A stretch of DNA of 64,000 bases from DASSUW01 sp963774155 (GTDB lineage Bacteria; Actinomycetota; Thermoleophilia; Solirubrobacterales; Solirubrobacteraceae): assembly GCA_963774155.1 (NCBI GenBank), contig CAVZDW010000010.1, positions 558,001 through 622,000 of the forward strand, written 5' to 3'. Position numbers and translations under genes: made by a program. The notes under the pieces are model-generated. The model did not search any database, had not been told where the DNA came from, and saw nothing but the letters and a program-made list of their open reading frames with translations. Of the stretch, positions 20,676 through 29,476 are shown one piece after another (position 1 is the first letter of the stretch; the number at the start of each line of letters is the position of its first letter).

Positions 20676-22069
20676 GTGGTCCGTCGCTGTCTGCTCGTGG
20701 GCGCGCTCTTGTGCGTCCTACCGTCCGTCGCGCTCGCCCACGACCCGCGCGACGACCGCCCGTCGCGCTGGATCGGCAGCACGAGCCTGTCGGCTCCGCT
20801 CGTCACCAGCCCCAACGTGCGGCTGGTCAGCACCTTCCCGGAGACGCAGGCGATCTCCGGCGAGTTCGCCCGCACCGGCAACTTCTTCTACGTGTCCTCG
20901 CTCGACAGCATCAGCGTGTTCGACACGACCGACCCGCGGTCGCCCCGCTGAAGGGCACGCTCGCCAACCTCGTCTTCGAGAACGAGGCGATGAGCTACGG
21001 CGAGCGCAAGCGCGCCGACGGCACGCTCGAGCGCTTCGTGCTGGTCGGCAACGACCTCTACAACGCCACGGTCGACCCGGCGCGCGGCGGCGTGCAGCGC
21101 GGCAGCATCGGCGGCGGCGAGGTGATCGTGGTCGACGTGACCGACCCGACCGACCCACACGTGCGGGCGCGCACGCCCGCGTCGACGAGCACGCACACGC
21201 TCCAGTGCGTGACCGCTTCCTGCGAGTACGCCTACTCGGCCGGTGACACCGGATCGTTCTCGATCATCGACCTGCGCGACCTCGACCATCCCGTCGAGGC
21301 GGGCACCGCGGCCTCACCGGCCGCCGGCGCGAACTCCATCTTCACCACCGGCGCCGGCCACTACTGGGACTTCGACGCCGCCGGCATCGGCTGGCACACC
21401 GGCTCCGGCGGGGCGGCGGCCTTCAACGTCTCCAATCCCGCGGCGCCGGTCGTCCGCAACACCACGGATGCCCACGGCACGCAGACGCCGTGGAACGACT
21501 TCATCCACCACAACTCGCAGCGCCCGAACGCCAATCGCTTCCGGGCCAACGCCAACCCGAGCGTCGGCCGCGGCAACGTCCTGCTCGTCACCGAGGAGGA
21601 CTACTTCAACGACGGCGACGAGCTGCTCTGCGACCGCGCCGGCACGTTCCAGACCTGGCACGTGCCCGCGCTCGACGGCGCCGGCACGATCGCGCCGCTG
21701 GACATCATCAACCCGGTCAAGTTCGGCGACGGTCTCTCGACGCCGATCGGCGGCTTCTGCTCGGCGCACTGGTTCGACTACCACCAGAGCGGGATCGTGG
21801 CGCAGGGCTACTACCAGCAGGGCCTGCGCCTGATCGACGTCAGGAACGCGCGCGACCTCAAGCAGCACGGGTACGTGACCGGTGGCGCCACCGAGGTCTG
21901 GGACGCCTACTGGGTGCCGCAGCGCGACCGCCGCGGCGTCGCCAAGCGCACGAAGACCAACCTGGTCTACACGACCGACCTCGTCCGCGGTGTCGACGTC
22001 TACGAGGTCGACGTGCCGTCCGCCGACCTCGGCGAGACCGACGACTCGCTCCTGGACCTGCTGCCCTAG
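20676..22069 (+). CDS. Secreted LVIVD-repeat-like protein (one-base frameshift)
   Basis: About 464 residues if corrected. The signal peptide MVRRCLLVGALLCVLPSVALA is followed by repeated beta-propeller-like units with DTTDPRSP, VIVVDVTDPTDPHV, SIIDLRDLDHPVEAG, AFNVSNPAAPVV and RLIDVRNARDLKQHGYV, which resemble LVIVD repeats of exported bacterial proteins. A missing base in CCCC at about 20943-20946 breaks the frame after DPRSPR, and an immediate TGA follows; the other frame continues with LKGTLANLVFENEA without loss of conservation. GTG 20676 has a GGGGGG ribosome site. Ligand unknown. A GC-rich terminator hairpin follows the stop. Confidence 0.8.
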
Positions 22070-22087
22070 GCGGCAGCGCAGCCCGGT

Positions 22088-22119
22088 GCGGCCGCCCCGT
22101 TCCTTCGCGGGGCGGCCGC
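22088..22119 (+). terminator. Terminator hairpin after LVIVD-type gene
   Basis: A perfect 12-base-pair stem (22088-22099 with 22108-22119) of GCGGCCGCCCCG type and an 8-base loop, placed 18 bases beyond the stop codon. A U-run is lacking, as is common in GC-rich actinobacteria. Confidence 0.7.
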
Positions 22120-22279
22120 CCGACGCTCCTCGCCCCCCGTTCGGCGCGACAGGCGGCCTTCAACCTCCCCGAACGGCCAGTTCCACTACGAACGTCAGAT
22201 TTCGACCCCTACCGTTCAGCCAACGGAACGAGCCGGATGCTCCGACCGGTCAGGTCAAGGGCAACGCAAGGAGGAAGAA

Positions 22280-23284
22280 ATGCGCCCTCGTAACACCAGC
22301 AAGGTCGCGGCGCTCACGCTTGCGGCCATGGCGGCAGGCGCCACGCCCGCGATGGCGACCGGCAGCCACAACGACGCCGTCATCACCCCCAAGGTCGACT
22401 GCGTGCAGCCGACGCAGTCCGGTTATGTCGCCCACTTCACCTACAAGGGTGAAGGGCTGCCCAACGGCGGCTACAAGGTCGAGTTCGGCGAGCACTCGAG
22501 CGGCTGGCCCTGGTACGTCAGCGAGAAGAACACGCTGAAGATCGGCTCGAAGTCCATGGACGCCGACAAGGACGGCGAGTGGATCGAGTGGTTCTACCCC
22601 GGCGACCGCAAGTACGGCTTCCAGGTCTACTTCGAGGACGGCTCGTCGGCCGCCTGGACGGTCAAGACCTCCGACATGAACAACGCGGTCACCGCGACCG
22701 CGAACGCCAACTCGCCGACCTGCCAGGCCGGCACCCCCGGCCCGCAGGGTCCGCAGGGCCCCGCCGGCCCGCAGGGCCCGATCGGCCAGCCCGGCCCGAT
22801 GGGTCCGCAGGGTCCGCAGGGTCCGCAGGGTCCGCAGGGCGAGCAGGGTGAGCAGGGCGAGAACGGCGAGAACGGCGAGAACGGCCAGAAGGGCGACAAG
22901 GGCGAGAAGGGCGATCCCGGCGAGACGATCGTCCGCACGGTCATCGTCCCCGCCGATCCCAACGCCGGCGGCGTGCTCGGCGAGGAGGCCAGCTCGTCCG
23001 GCCGCGTCGCGAAGCTGCGCATCAAGGCCGGCCGCGGCGACGTCGTCCGCGGCCTGAAGGTCAGCCTCGAGGGCAAGCGGCAGAAGGTCGGCCGCATCGG
23101 CAACCGCACCTGGCGTGCCCGCATCAACCTGCGCGGCCTCGAGCGCGGCGTCTACGCCGTCCGCGTCACGGCCGTGGTGAACGGCGAGAAGGTCATGTAC
23201 AAGCACCTCTACCGCGTGCTGTACGGCAACCCCCGCGGCGGCGACGGCGAGTCGCTGAACGCGAGCACGATCGTCCGCCTCTAA
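22280..23284 (+). CDS. Secreted collagen-like (Gly-X-Y) protein
   Basis: A 334-residue exported protein. The signal peptide occupies about residues 1-27 (KVAALTLAAMAAGATPAMA). An N-terminal beta-rich domain runs to about residue 147 with two Cys (VDCVQ and PTC). Residues 151-216 form 22 uninterrupted Gly-X-Y triplets: Pro-rich GPQ units first, then charged GEQ, GEN, GDK and GEK units. A C-terminal basic beta-domain (RVAKLRIKAGRGDVV ... RGVYAVRVTAVVNGEKV) looks Ig/FN3-like. Collagen triplets normally trimerise into a triple helix, so a fibrous surface protein is inferred. GGAGGAAGAA before ATG 22280 is a strong ribosome site. It is convergent with the aminotransferase gene, 18 bases apart. Confidence 0.85.
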   Translation: MRPRNTSKVAALTLAAMAAGATPAMATGSHNDAVITPKVDCVQPTQSGYVAHFTYKGEGLPNGGYKVEFGEHSSGWPWYVSEKNTLKIGSKSMDADKDGEWIEWFYPGDRKYGFQVYFEDGSSAAWTVKTSDMNNAVTATANANSPTCQAGTPGPQGPQGPAGPQGPIGQPGPMGPQGPQGPQGPQGEQGEQGENGENGENGQKGDKGEKGDPGETIVRTVIVPADPNAGGVLGEEASSSGRVAKLRIKAGRGDVVRGLKVSLEGKRQKVGRIGNRTWRARINLRGLERGVYAVRVTAVVNGEKVMYKHLYRVLYGNPRGGDGESLNASTIVRL

Positions 23285-23302
23285 GGGGCGAACTCCAAGG
23301 CC

Positions 23303-24445
23303 CTAGGCGAGGTCGGCGACGGCGGCGAGCAGCCGCTCGGCGTCGGCCTCGTCGTTGTAGTGCACGAAGCCGGCGCGGACCGCGCCGTGCGGGGCGAGTC
23401 CGAGGTACTGCTCGAGCTCGTACGCGTAGTAGTTGCCCTGCCAGACGGCGATCTCGCGCTCGGCGAGGGCGGCGGCGACATCGTCGGACGTGCGGCCGGC
23501 GACGTTGAACATGAGCGTCGGCGCGCGGTCCCGGGCGGCGCCGTAGACCGTCACGTGGGCCATCGAGCGCAGGCCGGCGAGCGCGGCGTCGAGGAGCGAC
23601 TGCTCGTGCGCGCGCACCGCGTCCCAGTCGGTCGAGAGCACGTAGTCGGCGGCGGCCCGGACGCCGGCCAGCGACTCGAACGCCGGTGTCCCGAGCTCCC
23701 AGCGCCACGGCGCCTCGTCGGTCGAGGGGCGCAGCTTGTCGGGGCGCAGCGCCTCGAGCAGCTCCAGCCGGGCCCAGAGGATCCCGATGTGAGGGCCGAA
23801 CCACTTGTAGGCCGAGCACGCGAGGGCGTCGCAGCCGAGCGCCTCGACGTCGAGCCGGCGGTGCGGCGCGGCGTGCACGGCGTCGACGTAGACCCGCGCG
23901 CCGGCGGCGTGGGCGGCGGCGATGATGCCGGGCAGGTCGGGCACGGTCCCCACCGCGTTGGAGGCGGCGGTGACGGCCACCCAGCGCGTCCGGTCGCTCA
24001 GCACCGCCTCGACGGCGCTTGCGGGCAGCTCGAGCGTGTCCGGCTCCGGATCGGCGAAGCGGACGGTGGCGCCCGCGCGCTCGGCGGCGATCAGCCACGG
24101 GCCAACGTTGGCGTCGTGGTCGAGGCGGCTGCAGACGATCTCGTCGCCGGGCTCGAGGGCGCGGCCGGCCGCGGCGGAGAAGCGCATCGTCATGTCGGTC
24201 ATGCTCGGCCCGAACGCGATCTCGCGCGGCGAGCCGCCAAGCAGCGTGGCGACGCTCGCCCGCGTGCTCGCGACGAGCGCGTCGGTGTGCCGCGCGGCCT
24301 TGAAGACCCCGCCCTGGTTGGCGTTGTGGCCGGAGCGCATGAACTCGGCCATCGCCTCGATCGCGGTGTCGACCATCTGGGTGCCGGCCGGTCCGTCGAG
24401 CCGCGCCCAGCCGTCGCGCAGCCCCGGGAAGCGGTCGCGGTTCAC
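23303..24445 (-). CDS. Class V aminotransferase, cysteine desulfurase-like
   Basis: A 380-residue PLP-dependent enzyme of fold type I, class V. VYVDAVHAAPHRRLDVEALG carries the Asp that contacts the pyridine ring. The Schiff-base lysine is in CDALACSAYKWFGPHIGILWA. The N-terminus has LDGPAGTQM and HNANQGGVFK, close to the 'cysteine desulfurase-like protein, SufS subfamily' group. No catalytic Cys loop of SufS type is obvious near the C-terminus, so a different substrate is possible. GTG 24445 overlaps the Nudix gene's TGA (GTGA), so this is the second gene of a coupled pair. Confidence 0.8.
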   Translation of the reverse strand: MNRDRFPGLRDGWARLDGPAGTQMVDTAIEAMAEFMRSGHNANQGGVFKAARHTDALVASTRASVATLLGGSPREIAFGPSMTDMTMRFSAAAGRALEPGDEIVCSRLDHDANVGPWLIAAERAGATVRFADPEPDTLELPASAVEAVLSDRTRWVAVTAASNAVGTVPDLPGIIAAAHAAGARVYVDAVHAAPHRRLDVEALGCDALACSAYKWFGPHIGILWARLELLEALRPDKLRPSTDEAPWRWELGTPAFESLAGVRAAADYVLSTDWDAVRAHEQSLLDAALAGLRSMAHVTVYGAARDRAPTLMFNVAGRTSDDVAAALAEREIAVWQGNYYAYELEQYLGLAPHGAVRAGFVHYNDEADAERLLAAVADLA

Positions 24446-24849
24446 CCGCTGACCTCGCGCAGGAGCTCCTGATCGTGCGCGTAGCTGAGCAGGCGCTGGG
24501 CGTCGGCCGGCGTGAGCCAGCGCACCTCGTCGACCTCGTCGGACGGCACGAACTCCCCCTCGAGCGGCTCCATCATCCAGTAGCGGACGACCTTGGCGCG
24601 GCCCTTGTTGTCGGTGTAGGACGTCGGCGGGAGCTCGTGGCCGAGCCGGCAGCGGAGCCCGATCTCCTCCTCGACCTCGCGCAGCGCGGCCTCCTCCCAG
24701 GTCTCGCCGGAGTCGAGCTTGCCCTTCGGGAACGACCAGTCGTCGTAGCGCGGCCGGTGCACGAGCGCGACCTCCACGCCGCTCCTCGCACGCCGCCATA
24801 CGACGCCGCCGGACGCCTTGACCTCTGCTGCCTCGGGATCGACGGACAT
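24442..24849 (-). CDS. Nudix (MutT-like) hydrolase
   Basis: A 135-residue Nudix hydrolase that cleaves nucleoside diphosphates linked to another group. The complete Nudix box runs from GKLDSGETWEEAALREVEEE to IGL, preceded by DDWSFPKGK. ATG 24849 is chosen, with AGGA about 10 bases upstream; a GTG seven codons earlier is possible. The FPKGK spacing resembles Ap4A/diphosphoinositol-type Nudix enzymes, but the substrate cannot be told. It is coupled to the class V aminotransferase gene and divergent from the flavin monooxygenase gene. Confidence 0.88.
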   Translation of the reverse strand: MSVDPEAAEVKASGGVVWRRARSGVEVALVHRPRYDDWSFPKGKLDSGETWEEAALREVEEEIGLRCRLGHELPPTSYTDNKGRAKVVRYWMMEPLEGEFVPSDEVDEVRWLTPADAQRLLSYAHDQELLREVSG

Positions 24850-24912
24850 CGGCCATGATCCTGGCAGCACGCGAACTTGACGCCTCCGTCATCTTTTGCC
24901 ACCTTGGTGGGG

Positions 24913-26223
24913 ATGCGGTTGCCCAGGGTGTGCGTGATCGGTGCGGGGTCGTCCGGCATCGCGGCGGCGAAGGCCCTCCACCAGCGCGGCTTCGACTTCG
25001 ACTGCTTCGAGAAGTCCGACCGCGTCGGCGGCAACTGGGTCTTCAAGAACCGCAACGGGATGTCGTCGGCGTACCGCTCGCTGCACATCAACACGTCGCG
25101 CGAGCGCATGGGGTTCCCGGACTTCCCGATGCCGAAGTCGTATCCGGACTTCCCGCACCACACCCACATCGCCGCGTACTTCGACGCCTACGTCGACCAC
25201 TTCGGCTTCCGCGACCGGATCACCTTCGAGACGAGCGTGGAGCGGGCGGAGCCGGTCGAGGACGGGTGGGAGGTCGGGCTCGACGACGGGCGCGTGGAGC
25301 GCTACGACGCGCTGGTCGTGGCCAACGGCCACCACTGGGATGCGCGCTGGCCGGAGCCGGCGTTCCCGGGCTCCGAGTCGTTCCGCGGAGTGCAGTTGCA
25401 CGCGCACGACTACACGGGGGAGGACGCCGCGTTCTTCCGCGACAAGCGGGTCGTCGTGCTCGGGATGGGCAACTCGGCGATGGACATCGCCGTCGAGTCG
25501 AGCTTCTCGGCGACCGCGACGTACCTCGCGGCGCGGCGGGGCGCCTGGGTGGTGCCGAAGTACGTGTTCGGCCGCCCGCTCGACCAGTTCTCCACCAAGG
25601 CGGGGATCCCGCTGCGCGTGCGCCAGCGGCTCACGCAGGCCATCCTGCGGCTCGCGGTCGGCGACATGGAGCGCTACGGGCTGCCGAAGCCCGACCACCG
25701 GCCGCTGGAGGCGCACCCGACGATCTCCGACGACCTGCTCTCGCGCGTCGCGCACGGGGCGATCACGCCGAAGCCGAACCTCGCGCGGCTGACGCCGGAC
25801 GGCGTCGTCTTCACCGACGGCAGCGCGGTGGAGGCCGACGTGGTCGTCTACTGCACGGGCTACCGGGTCACGTTCCCGTTCTTCGCTCCCGCGGTGATCT
25901 CCGCGCCGGACAACGACCTGCCGCTCTTCCGGCGGGTGTTCCACCCGGCGCGGCGCGATGTCTTCTTCATCGGGCTGCTGCAGCCGCTGGGGGCGATCAT
26001 GCCGATCGCGGCGGCCCAGTCCGAGTGGGTCTGCGACCACCTCGACGGCTCGTACGCCCTCCCGCCGGAGGGCGAGCTGCGGGCGGACATCGCGCGCGAG
26101 CGGGCGCGCATGCGCAAGCGCTACGTCGCGTCGGTGCGGCACACGATGCAGGTCGACTACGACGACTACCTCGCCGACCTGGCCAAGGAGCGCCGGCGGG
26201 GCGCCGCGCGGGCGGTCGCATGA
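24913..26223 (+). CDS. Flavin-containing monooxygenase
   Basis: A 436-residue FAD/NADPH monooxygenase. The FAD-binding GAGSSG lies at residues 10-15. The FMO signature FxGxxxHxxx(Y/F) appears as FRGVQLHAHDY near residue 172. The NADPH Rossmann motif VVVLGMGNSAMDIA follows, and the C-terminal CTGYR motif is VVYCTGYRVTFPF. The family oxygenates soft nucleophiles (N, S) or performs Baeyer-Villiger reactions; the substrate is unknown. The start ATG 24913 follows GGTGGGG. The stop overlaps the TetR gene (ATGA), so the TetR protein probably controls this operon. Confidence 0.9.
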   Translation: MRLPRVCVIGAGSSGIAAAKALHQRGFDFDCFEKSDRVGGNWVFKNRNGMSSAYRSLHINTSRERMGFPDFPMPKSYPDFPHHTHIAAYFDAYVDHFGFRDRITFETSVERAEPVEDGWEVGLDDGRVERYDALVVANGHHWDARWPEPAFPGSESFRGVQLHAHDYTGEDAAFFRDKRVVVLGMGNSAMDIAVESSFSATATYLAARRGAWVVPKYVFGRPLDQFSTKAGIPLRVRQRLTQAILRLAVGDMERYGLPKPDHRPLEAHPTISDDLLSRVAHGAITPKPNLARLTPDGVVFTDGSAVEADVVVYCTGYRVTFPFFAPAVISAPDNDLPLFRRVFHPARRDVFFIGLLQPLGAIMPIAAAQSEWVCDHLDGSYALPPEGELRADIARERARMRKRYVASVRHTMQVDYDDYLADLAKERRRGAARAVA

Positions 26224-26810
26224 TCGGCCGGCGCGAGCGCAACAAGGCCGCGAACCGGGCCGCGATCCTCGCGGCGGCGCAGGAGGTGTTCGCCGAGCAC
26301 GGCTACGCGGCCACCTCGGTGCGGGACATCAGCCGCCGCACGGACCTGGCCTCCGGCACGTTCTACAACTACTTCCCGGACAAGGACGCGATCTTCGAGG
26401 CCCTGGTGCGCGACGCCGGCGAGGAGGCGCGGCGCCGGGTGCGGGCGGCGCGGCGCAGCGCCGCCACCGCGCAGGAGTTCGTCGAGAGCGGCTACCGAGC
26501 GTTCTTCGAGTTCATCGTCGAGGACCCCGAGCGCTTTGCCTTCATGCGCCGGAACCTCGAGACGATCGGCCACCGGTTCGGGCAGACGGTGCTGCCCGCG
26601 GGGACCGAGGAGCTGGCCGAGGACCTGCGGACGGCGATCGACGCCGGCCACGTGCCGCCGGTCGACGTCGAGTACTGCGCGGGGGCGATGATCGCCGTCG
26701 GGCTGGAGCTGGGCGCGCGGCTGGCGGAGCGCGACCCGCCGGACGTGGAGGGCGCGACGCGGTTCGCCTCGTCGCTGTTCCTGGGCGCGCTGGCGATGTC
26801 TGTACGCTGA
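26220..26810 (+). CDS. TetR/AcrR family regulator
   Basis: A 196-residue repressor with an N-terminal helix-turn-helix (RAAILAAAQEVFAEHGYAAT, then SVRDISRRTDLASGTFYNYF) and a helical ligand-binding C-terminal half (EFVESGYRAFFEFIVEDPERF). ATG 26220 overlaps the monooxygenase stop, and its own TGA overlaps the probable CTG start of the next gene. Cotranscription suggests local autoregulation with the monooxygenase as target. Confidence 0.9.
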   Translation: MIGRRERNKAANRAAILAAAQEVFAEHGYAATSVRDISRRTDLASGTFYNYFPDKDAIFEALVRDAGEEARRRVRAARRSAATAQEFVESGYRAFFEFIVEDPERFAFMRRNLETIGHRFGQTVLPAGTEELAEDLRTAIDAGHVPPVDVEYCAGAMIAVGLELGARLAERDPPDVEGATRFASSLFLGALAMSVR

Positions 26811-27865
26811 GCCGCCTGCTGACCGTCGCCGAGGCACGCAGGCTCTTCTCGCCCGAGGCCGCCTATCTCAACGCGGCCTCGTACGGGCTGCCGCCGCGGC
26901 CGACGATCGAGGCCGTGGAGGCGGCGATGGACGAGTGGCGGCACGGGCGGACGACGTGGGCTCCCTGGGACCGCTCGGTCGGCGTGGCGAGAGCCACGTG
27001 GGCGCGGCTGCACGGCGTGCCCGAGTCCGACGTGGCCGTCGGCGCGCAGGTGTCGGCGTTCACGGGGCTCGTGGCGCAGTCGCTCCCGCGCGGCGCCCGC
27101 GTGGTCTGCGCGGAGGGCGACTTCACCTCGGTGCTCTGGCCGTTCATGGTCGGCGACTTCGACGTCGCCGTCGTGCCGCTGGCCGATGTCGCCGAGGCGG
27201 TCGACGGCTCGACCGCCCTGGTCGCGATCAGCGCGGTCCAGTCCTCCGACGGCCGCGTCGCCGACCTCGACGCGCTCGCTGCCGCGGCCGCCCACCACGG
27301 CGCGCAGACGTTCCTCGACGCGACGCAGGCCAGCGGCTGGCTCCCGCTCGACGCCTCGCGCTTCGACTTCGTGGCAGCCGCCGCGTACAAGTGGCTCATG
27401 AGCCCGCGCGGCACGGCGTTCATGGCGATGCGCCCGGACGCCGCCGAGCGGCTCACCCCGCGGCTCGCGGGCTGGTACGCGGGCGACGACCCGTTCGAGA
27501 CGAACTACGGCGCGGCGCTCCGCCTCGCGCCCGACGCCCGCCGCTTCGACGTCTCCCCGGCGTGGCTCAGCTGGGTCGGCTGCGCGCCGGCGCTCGACGT
27601 GCTCGAGCAGGTCGGCATCGAGGCGATCCGCGGGCACAACGTGGAGCTGGCCAACCGCCTCCGGGCCGGCCTCGGGCTCGAGGCCTCCGATTCCGCGATG
27701 GTCCGCGTCGTGCTCGGGCGCGAGGGCGAGGAGGCACTGCGCGCCGCGGGCGTGATGGCCACCGAGCGCGACGGCGGGGTGCGGTTCTCGTGCCACCTGT
27801 GGAACACGACGGCCGATGTGGACCGCGCTCTTGGAGGCGTGACGGGATCGAACCCCGGGCATTGA
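26807..27865 (+). CDS. Class V aminotransferase, probable CTG start
   Basis: A PLP enzyme of about 352 residues: LLTVAEARRLFSPEAAYLN, then NAASYGLPPRPTIEA at the N-terminus, FLDATQASGWLPLD with the ring-binding Asp, and AAAYKWLMSPRGTAFM with the Schiff-base lysine. No ATG, GTG or TTG lies near the N-terminus of the homology. The CTG at 26807, which overlaps the TetR TGA as CTGA, keeps the whole conserved N-terminus and mirrors the ATGA/GTGA couplings around it. The last residues and the TGA (27863-27865) come from the left end of a dispersed repeat. Substrate unknown; a second class V enzyme lies 2.4 kb upstream on the other strand. Confidence 0.75.
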   Translation: MSRLLTVAEARRLFSPEAAYLNAASYGLPPRPTIEAVEAAMDEWRHGRTTWAPWDRSVGVARATWARLHGVPESDVAVGAQVSAFTGLVAQSLPRGARVVCAEGDFTSVLWPFMVGDFDVAVVPLADVAEAVDGSTALVAISAVQSSDGRVADLDALAAAAAHHGAQTFLDATQASGWLPLDASRFDFVAAAAYKWLMSPRGTAFMAMRPDAAERLTPRLAGWYAGDDPFETNYGAALRLAPDARRFDVSPAWLSWVGCAPALDVLEQVGIEAIRGHNVELANRLRAGLGLEASDSAMVRVVLGREGEEALRAAGVMATERDGGVRFSCHLWNTTADVDRALGGVTGSNPGH

Positions 27866-28046
27866 GGGAGCGGGATCGGCCGCTCGCTCTCCCGCGGATC
27901 GCGCCGAGTGTCGACTTTGTCAGTCCCAGGCTGACAAAGTCGACACTCGAAGCCCACTGTCGACTTCGGTGCCGCAGCGGCACCAAAGTCGACACTCGGC
28001 AGGGCGACCGGCCGATCCCGCTCCCCTAATGCCGCAGTTGAAGTTC
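27857..28046 (+). repeat. MITE-like palindromic repeat, copy 2, with two internal hairpins
   Basis: Terminal inverted repeats of 24 bases (27859-27882 and 28009-28032, one mismatch) have the core GAGCGGGATCGGCCG. Inside are two hairpins. The first is a perfect 19-bp stem (27905-27923 with 27931-27949, 7-base loop); the second is a 17-bp stem with one mismatch (27958-27974 with 27978-27994, 3-base loop). All four arms contain TGTCGACTT or its complement. The right edge (GCCGCAGTTGAAGTTC) matches copy 3. The element exactly fills the gap between two convergent genes, supplying the stop of the left one. No protein is encoded. Confidence 0.85.
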
Positions 28047-28047
28047 C

Positions 28048-28953
28048 TCAGGGGTCCGGGAACGGCTGGACCGGCACGCCATGCGAGGTCTCGCGCACGC
28101 CGAGCTCGTAGGCCCCGCCGAACGCGCTCGCCAGCTCGAGCGCCGGGCGGCCGCTGCGCTCGACCCGCAGCCGCACCTGCGCGATCGAGCAGTTCAGCGC
28201 GTGGTGCTCGCCTCCCGTCGGGTCGGCGTAGCGGAACGCGACGGTCTGGCCGGCCGGGGCCTCGACCGCCACGCGGATCGTCGCTCCCGCGCCGCCGATG
28301 ACCGCCTCCATCGCGCCGGGGCGGGCGTCGACCCGGGTCGAGCGCACGCGCCCGAGGCCGCCGAGCCGCACCCGTGCGCCGTCGAGCGACAGGGCGCCGT
28401 TGGCCACCCACGGCGTCAGCCGGCCGCCGACCAGCACCCGGCCGATCGCGACGTCGAGCCAGGCGCCGGGCGCCTCGGCGAAGCCGACGGCGTGCAGCCA
28501 GACCCAGCGCTCGGCGTGCTCGGCGCCCCAGTTGTGGCCGACCATGCCGCGCCAGCCGGCCACCTCGGTCCGCTGCCCGTCCGCCTCGATCCAGCCGGTG
28601 AAGACCGCGTCGGGCTGCGGGCTCTCGAGCTTCGTGCGGGGCAGCGGGGCGCGGTACATCCAGCCGCGTGGGAGGTGCCGGAGCGGCGCCTCGCCGCTCG
28701 CCGGCGAGAGGTCCCACGCGGCGGAGCGACCGAGAGCGGAGGCGCGGCCGGAGAAGGTCGGAGAAGGCGGCGCCGGCAGCGACTGCTTGACCGCGTACGG
28801 CGGTCCCGCCTCGGCGTCCCAGACCGTGCACCACAGCGCGCCCGTGGGGTCGGCGCCCGGCCGCTGGTGGGTCGTATGACGGATCCACACGCCGCGCGGA
28901 CGTGCGGGGTCGACGGCCCGGAGGTAGTGCGACTCGTAGCGGCCCTCTCGCAA
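28048..28953 (-). CDS. CrtC/AttH-like beta-barrel protein
   Basis: About 301 residues from TTG 28953 (REGRYESHYLRAVDPARPRG). The central GMVGHNWGAEHAERWVWLHA resembles the His-Trp-Gly signature of the carotenoid hydratase CrtC/AttH lipocalin-like fold, which also underlies tocopherol cyclase-like proteins. No signal peptide is seen. The exact chemistry cannot be told; family members act on isoprenoid or lipid-like molecules. Longer starts upstream would run into the divergent gene's promoter. A second protein with the same signature is at 33297-34184. The stop lies 2 bases from a palindromic repeat. Confidence 0.55.
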   Translation of the reverse strand: MREGRYESHYLRAVDPARPRGVWIRHTTHQRPGADPTGALWCTVWDAEAGPPYAVKQSLPAPPSPTFSGRASALGRSAAWDLSPASGEAPLRHLPRGWMYRAPLPRTKLESPQPDAVFTGWIEADGQRTEVAGWRGMVGHNWGAEHAERWVWLHAVGFAEAPGAWLDVAIGRVLVGGRLTPWVANGALSLDGARVRLGGLGRVRSTRVDARPGAMEAVIGGAGATIRVAVEAPAGQTVAFRYADPTGGEHHALNCSIAQVRLRVERSGRPALELASAFGGAYELGVRETSHGVPVQPFPDP

Positions 28954-29005
28954 AGTGCACGAAGTCAACCATTCCGTCCGAAGCCCGGCGTACCTTGGCC
29001 GCGTC

Positions 29006-29461
29006 ATGCCTCTCTGCTTCATCGAGCCGAAGGACGCCATCCGCGTCATCGCCGAATCGGTCGGGCGCGAAGCGCGCCGTCAGCTCCTCTGCGAGCTCGT
29101 GCGCGCGTGGGTCGACGAGATCCCGGAGGAGGAGCTCGCCTCGCACTACGCGAAGGCGGTCGCCGACCTCGACGAGAACGACCTCTCGATGCTGGCCGCC
29201 TGGCACGCGTCGATGGAGGTCGGCACGCCGGTCGCGAACAAGGACTTCCTGGTCGCGGCGTTCAGCTCGCTGGGCGAGAACCGCCGCGAGGCGCTGCGGA
29301 TCGCCGCCGGCCTGCGCGGGGAGGACGCCTTCAATGCCGGCTTCGCGGAGGACCAGGCGCTCGACATGGTGCTGCCCTGGCTCTCCCCCCAGCGCGCCGG
29401 CGAGCTCGCGGCCGAATGCCTCGAGCTCTACTGCTGGGATCGCCTCGGCTGCGAGAACTGA
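29006..29461 (+). CDS. Conserved-looking hypothetical helical protein
   Basis: A 151-residue cytoplasmic protein starting MPLCFIEPKDAIRVIAESVG. It is almost all helix (REARRQLLCELVRAWVDEIP ... EEELASHYAKAVADLDENDL) with a long acidic second half ending LYCWDRLGCEN. No family is recognised. The ATG at 29006 is preferred because the preceding 17 codons overlap the divergent gene's promoter region. Convergent with the hybrid kinase gene 15 bases downstream. Confidence 0.6.
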   Translation: MPLCFIEPKDAIRVIAESVGREARRQLLCELVRAWVDEIPEEELASHYAKAVADLDENDLSMLAAWHASMEVGTPVANKDFLVAAFSSLGENRREALRIAAGLRGEDAFNAGFAEDQALDMVLPWLSPQRAGELAAECLELYCWDRLGCEN

Positions 29462-29476
29462 CGGAGGAGCCGCGGC

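Noticed and set aside
22730..22927. Short direct DNA repeats resembling a CRISPR or VNTR
   Set aside because: Period 9 and coding in one frame: it is the Gly-X-Y collagen tract, without spacers.
27905..27994. Paired hairpins considered as a riboswitch or plain terminator
   Set aside because: Perfect palindromes with shared arms and outer inverted repeats fit a repeat element better; no U-run, and it lies between convergent stops with no downstream leader.
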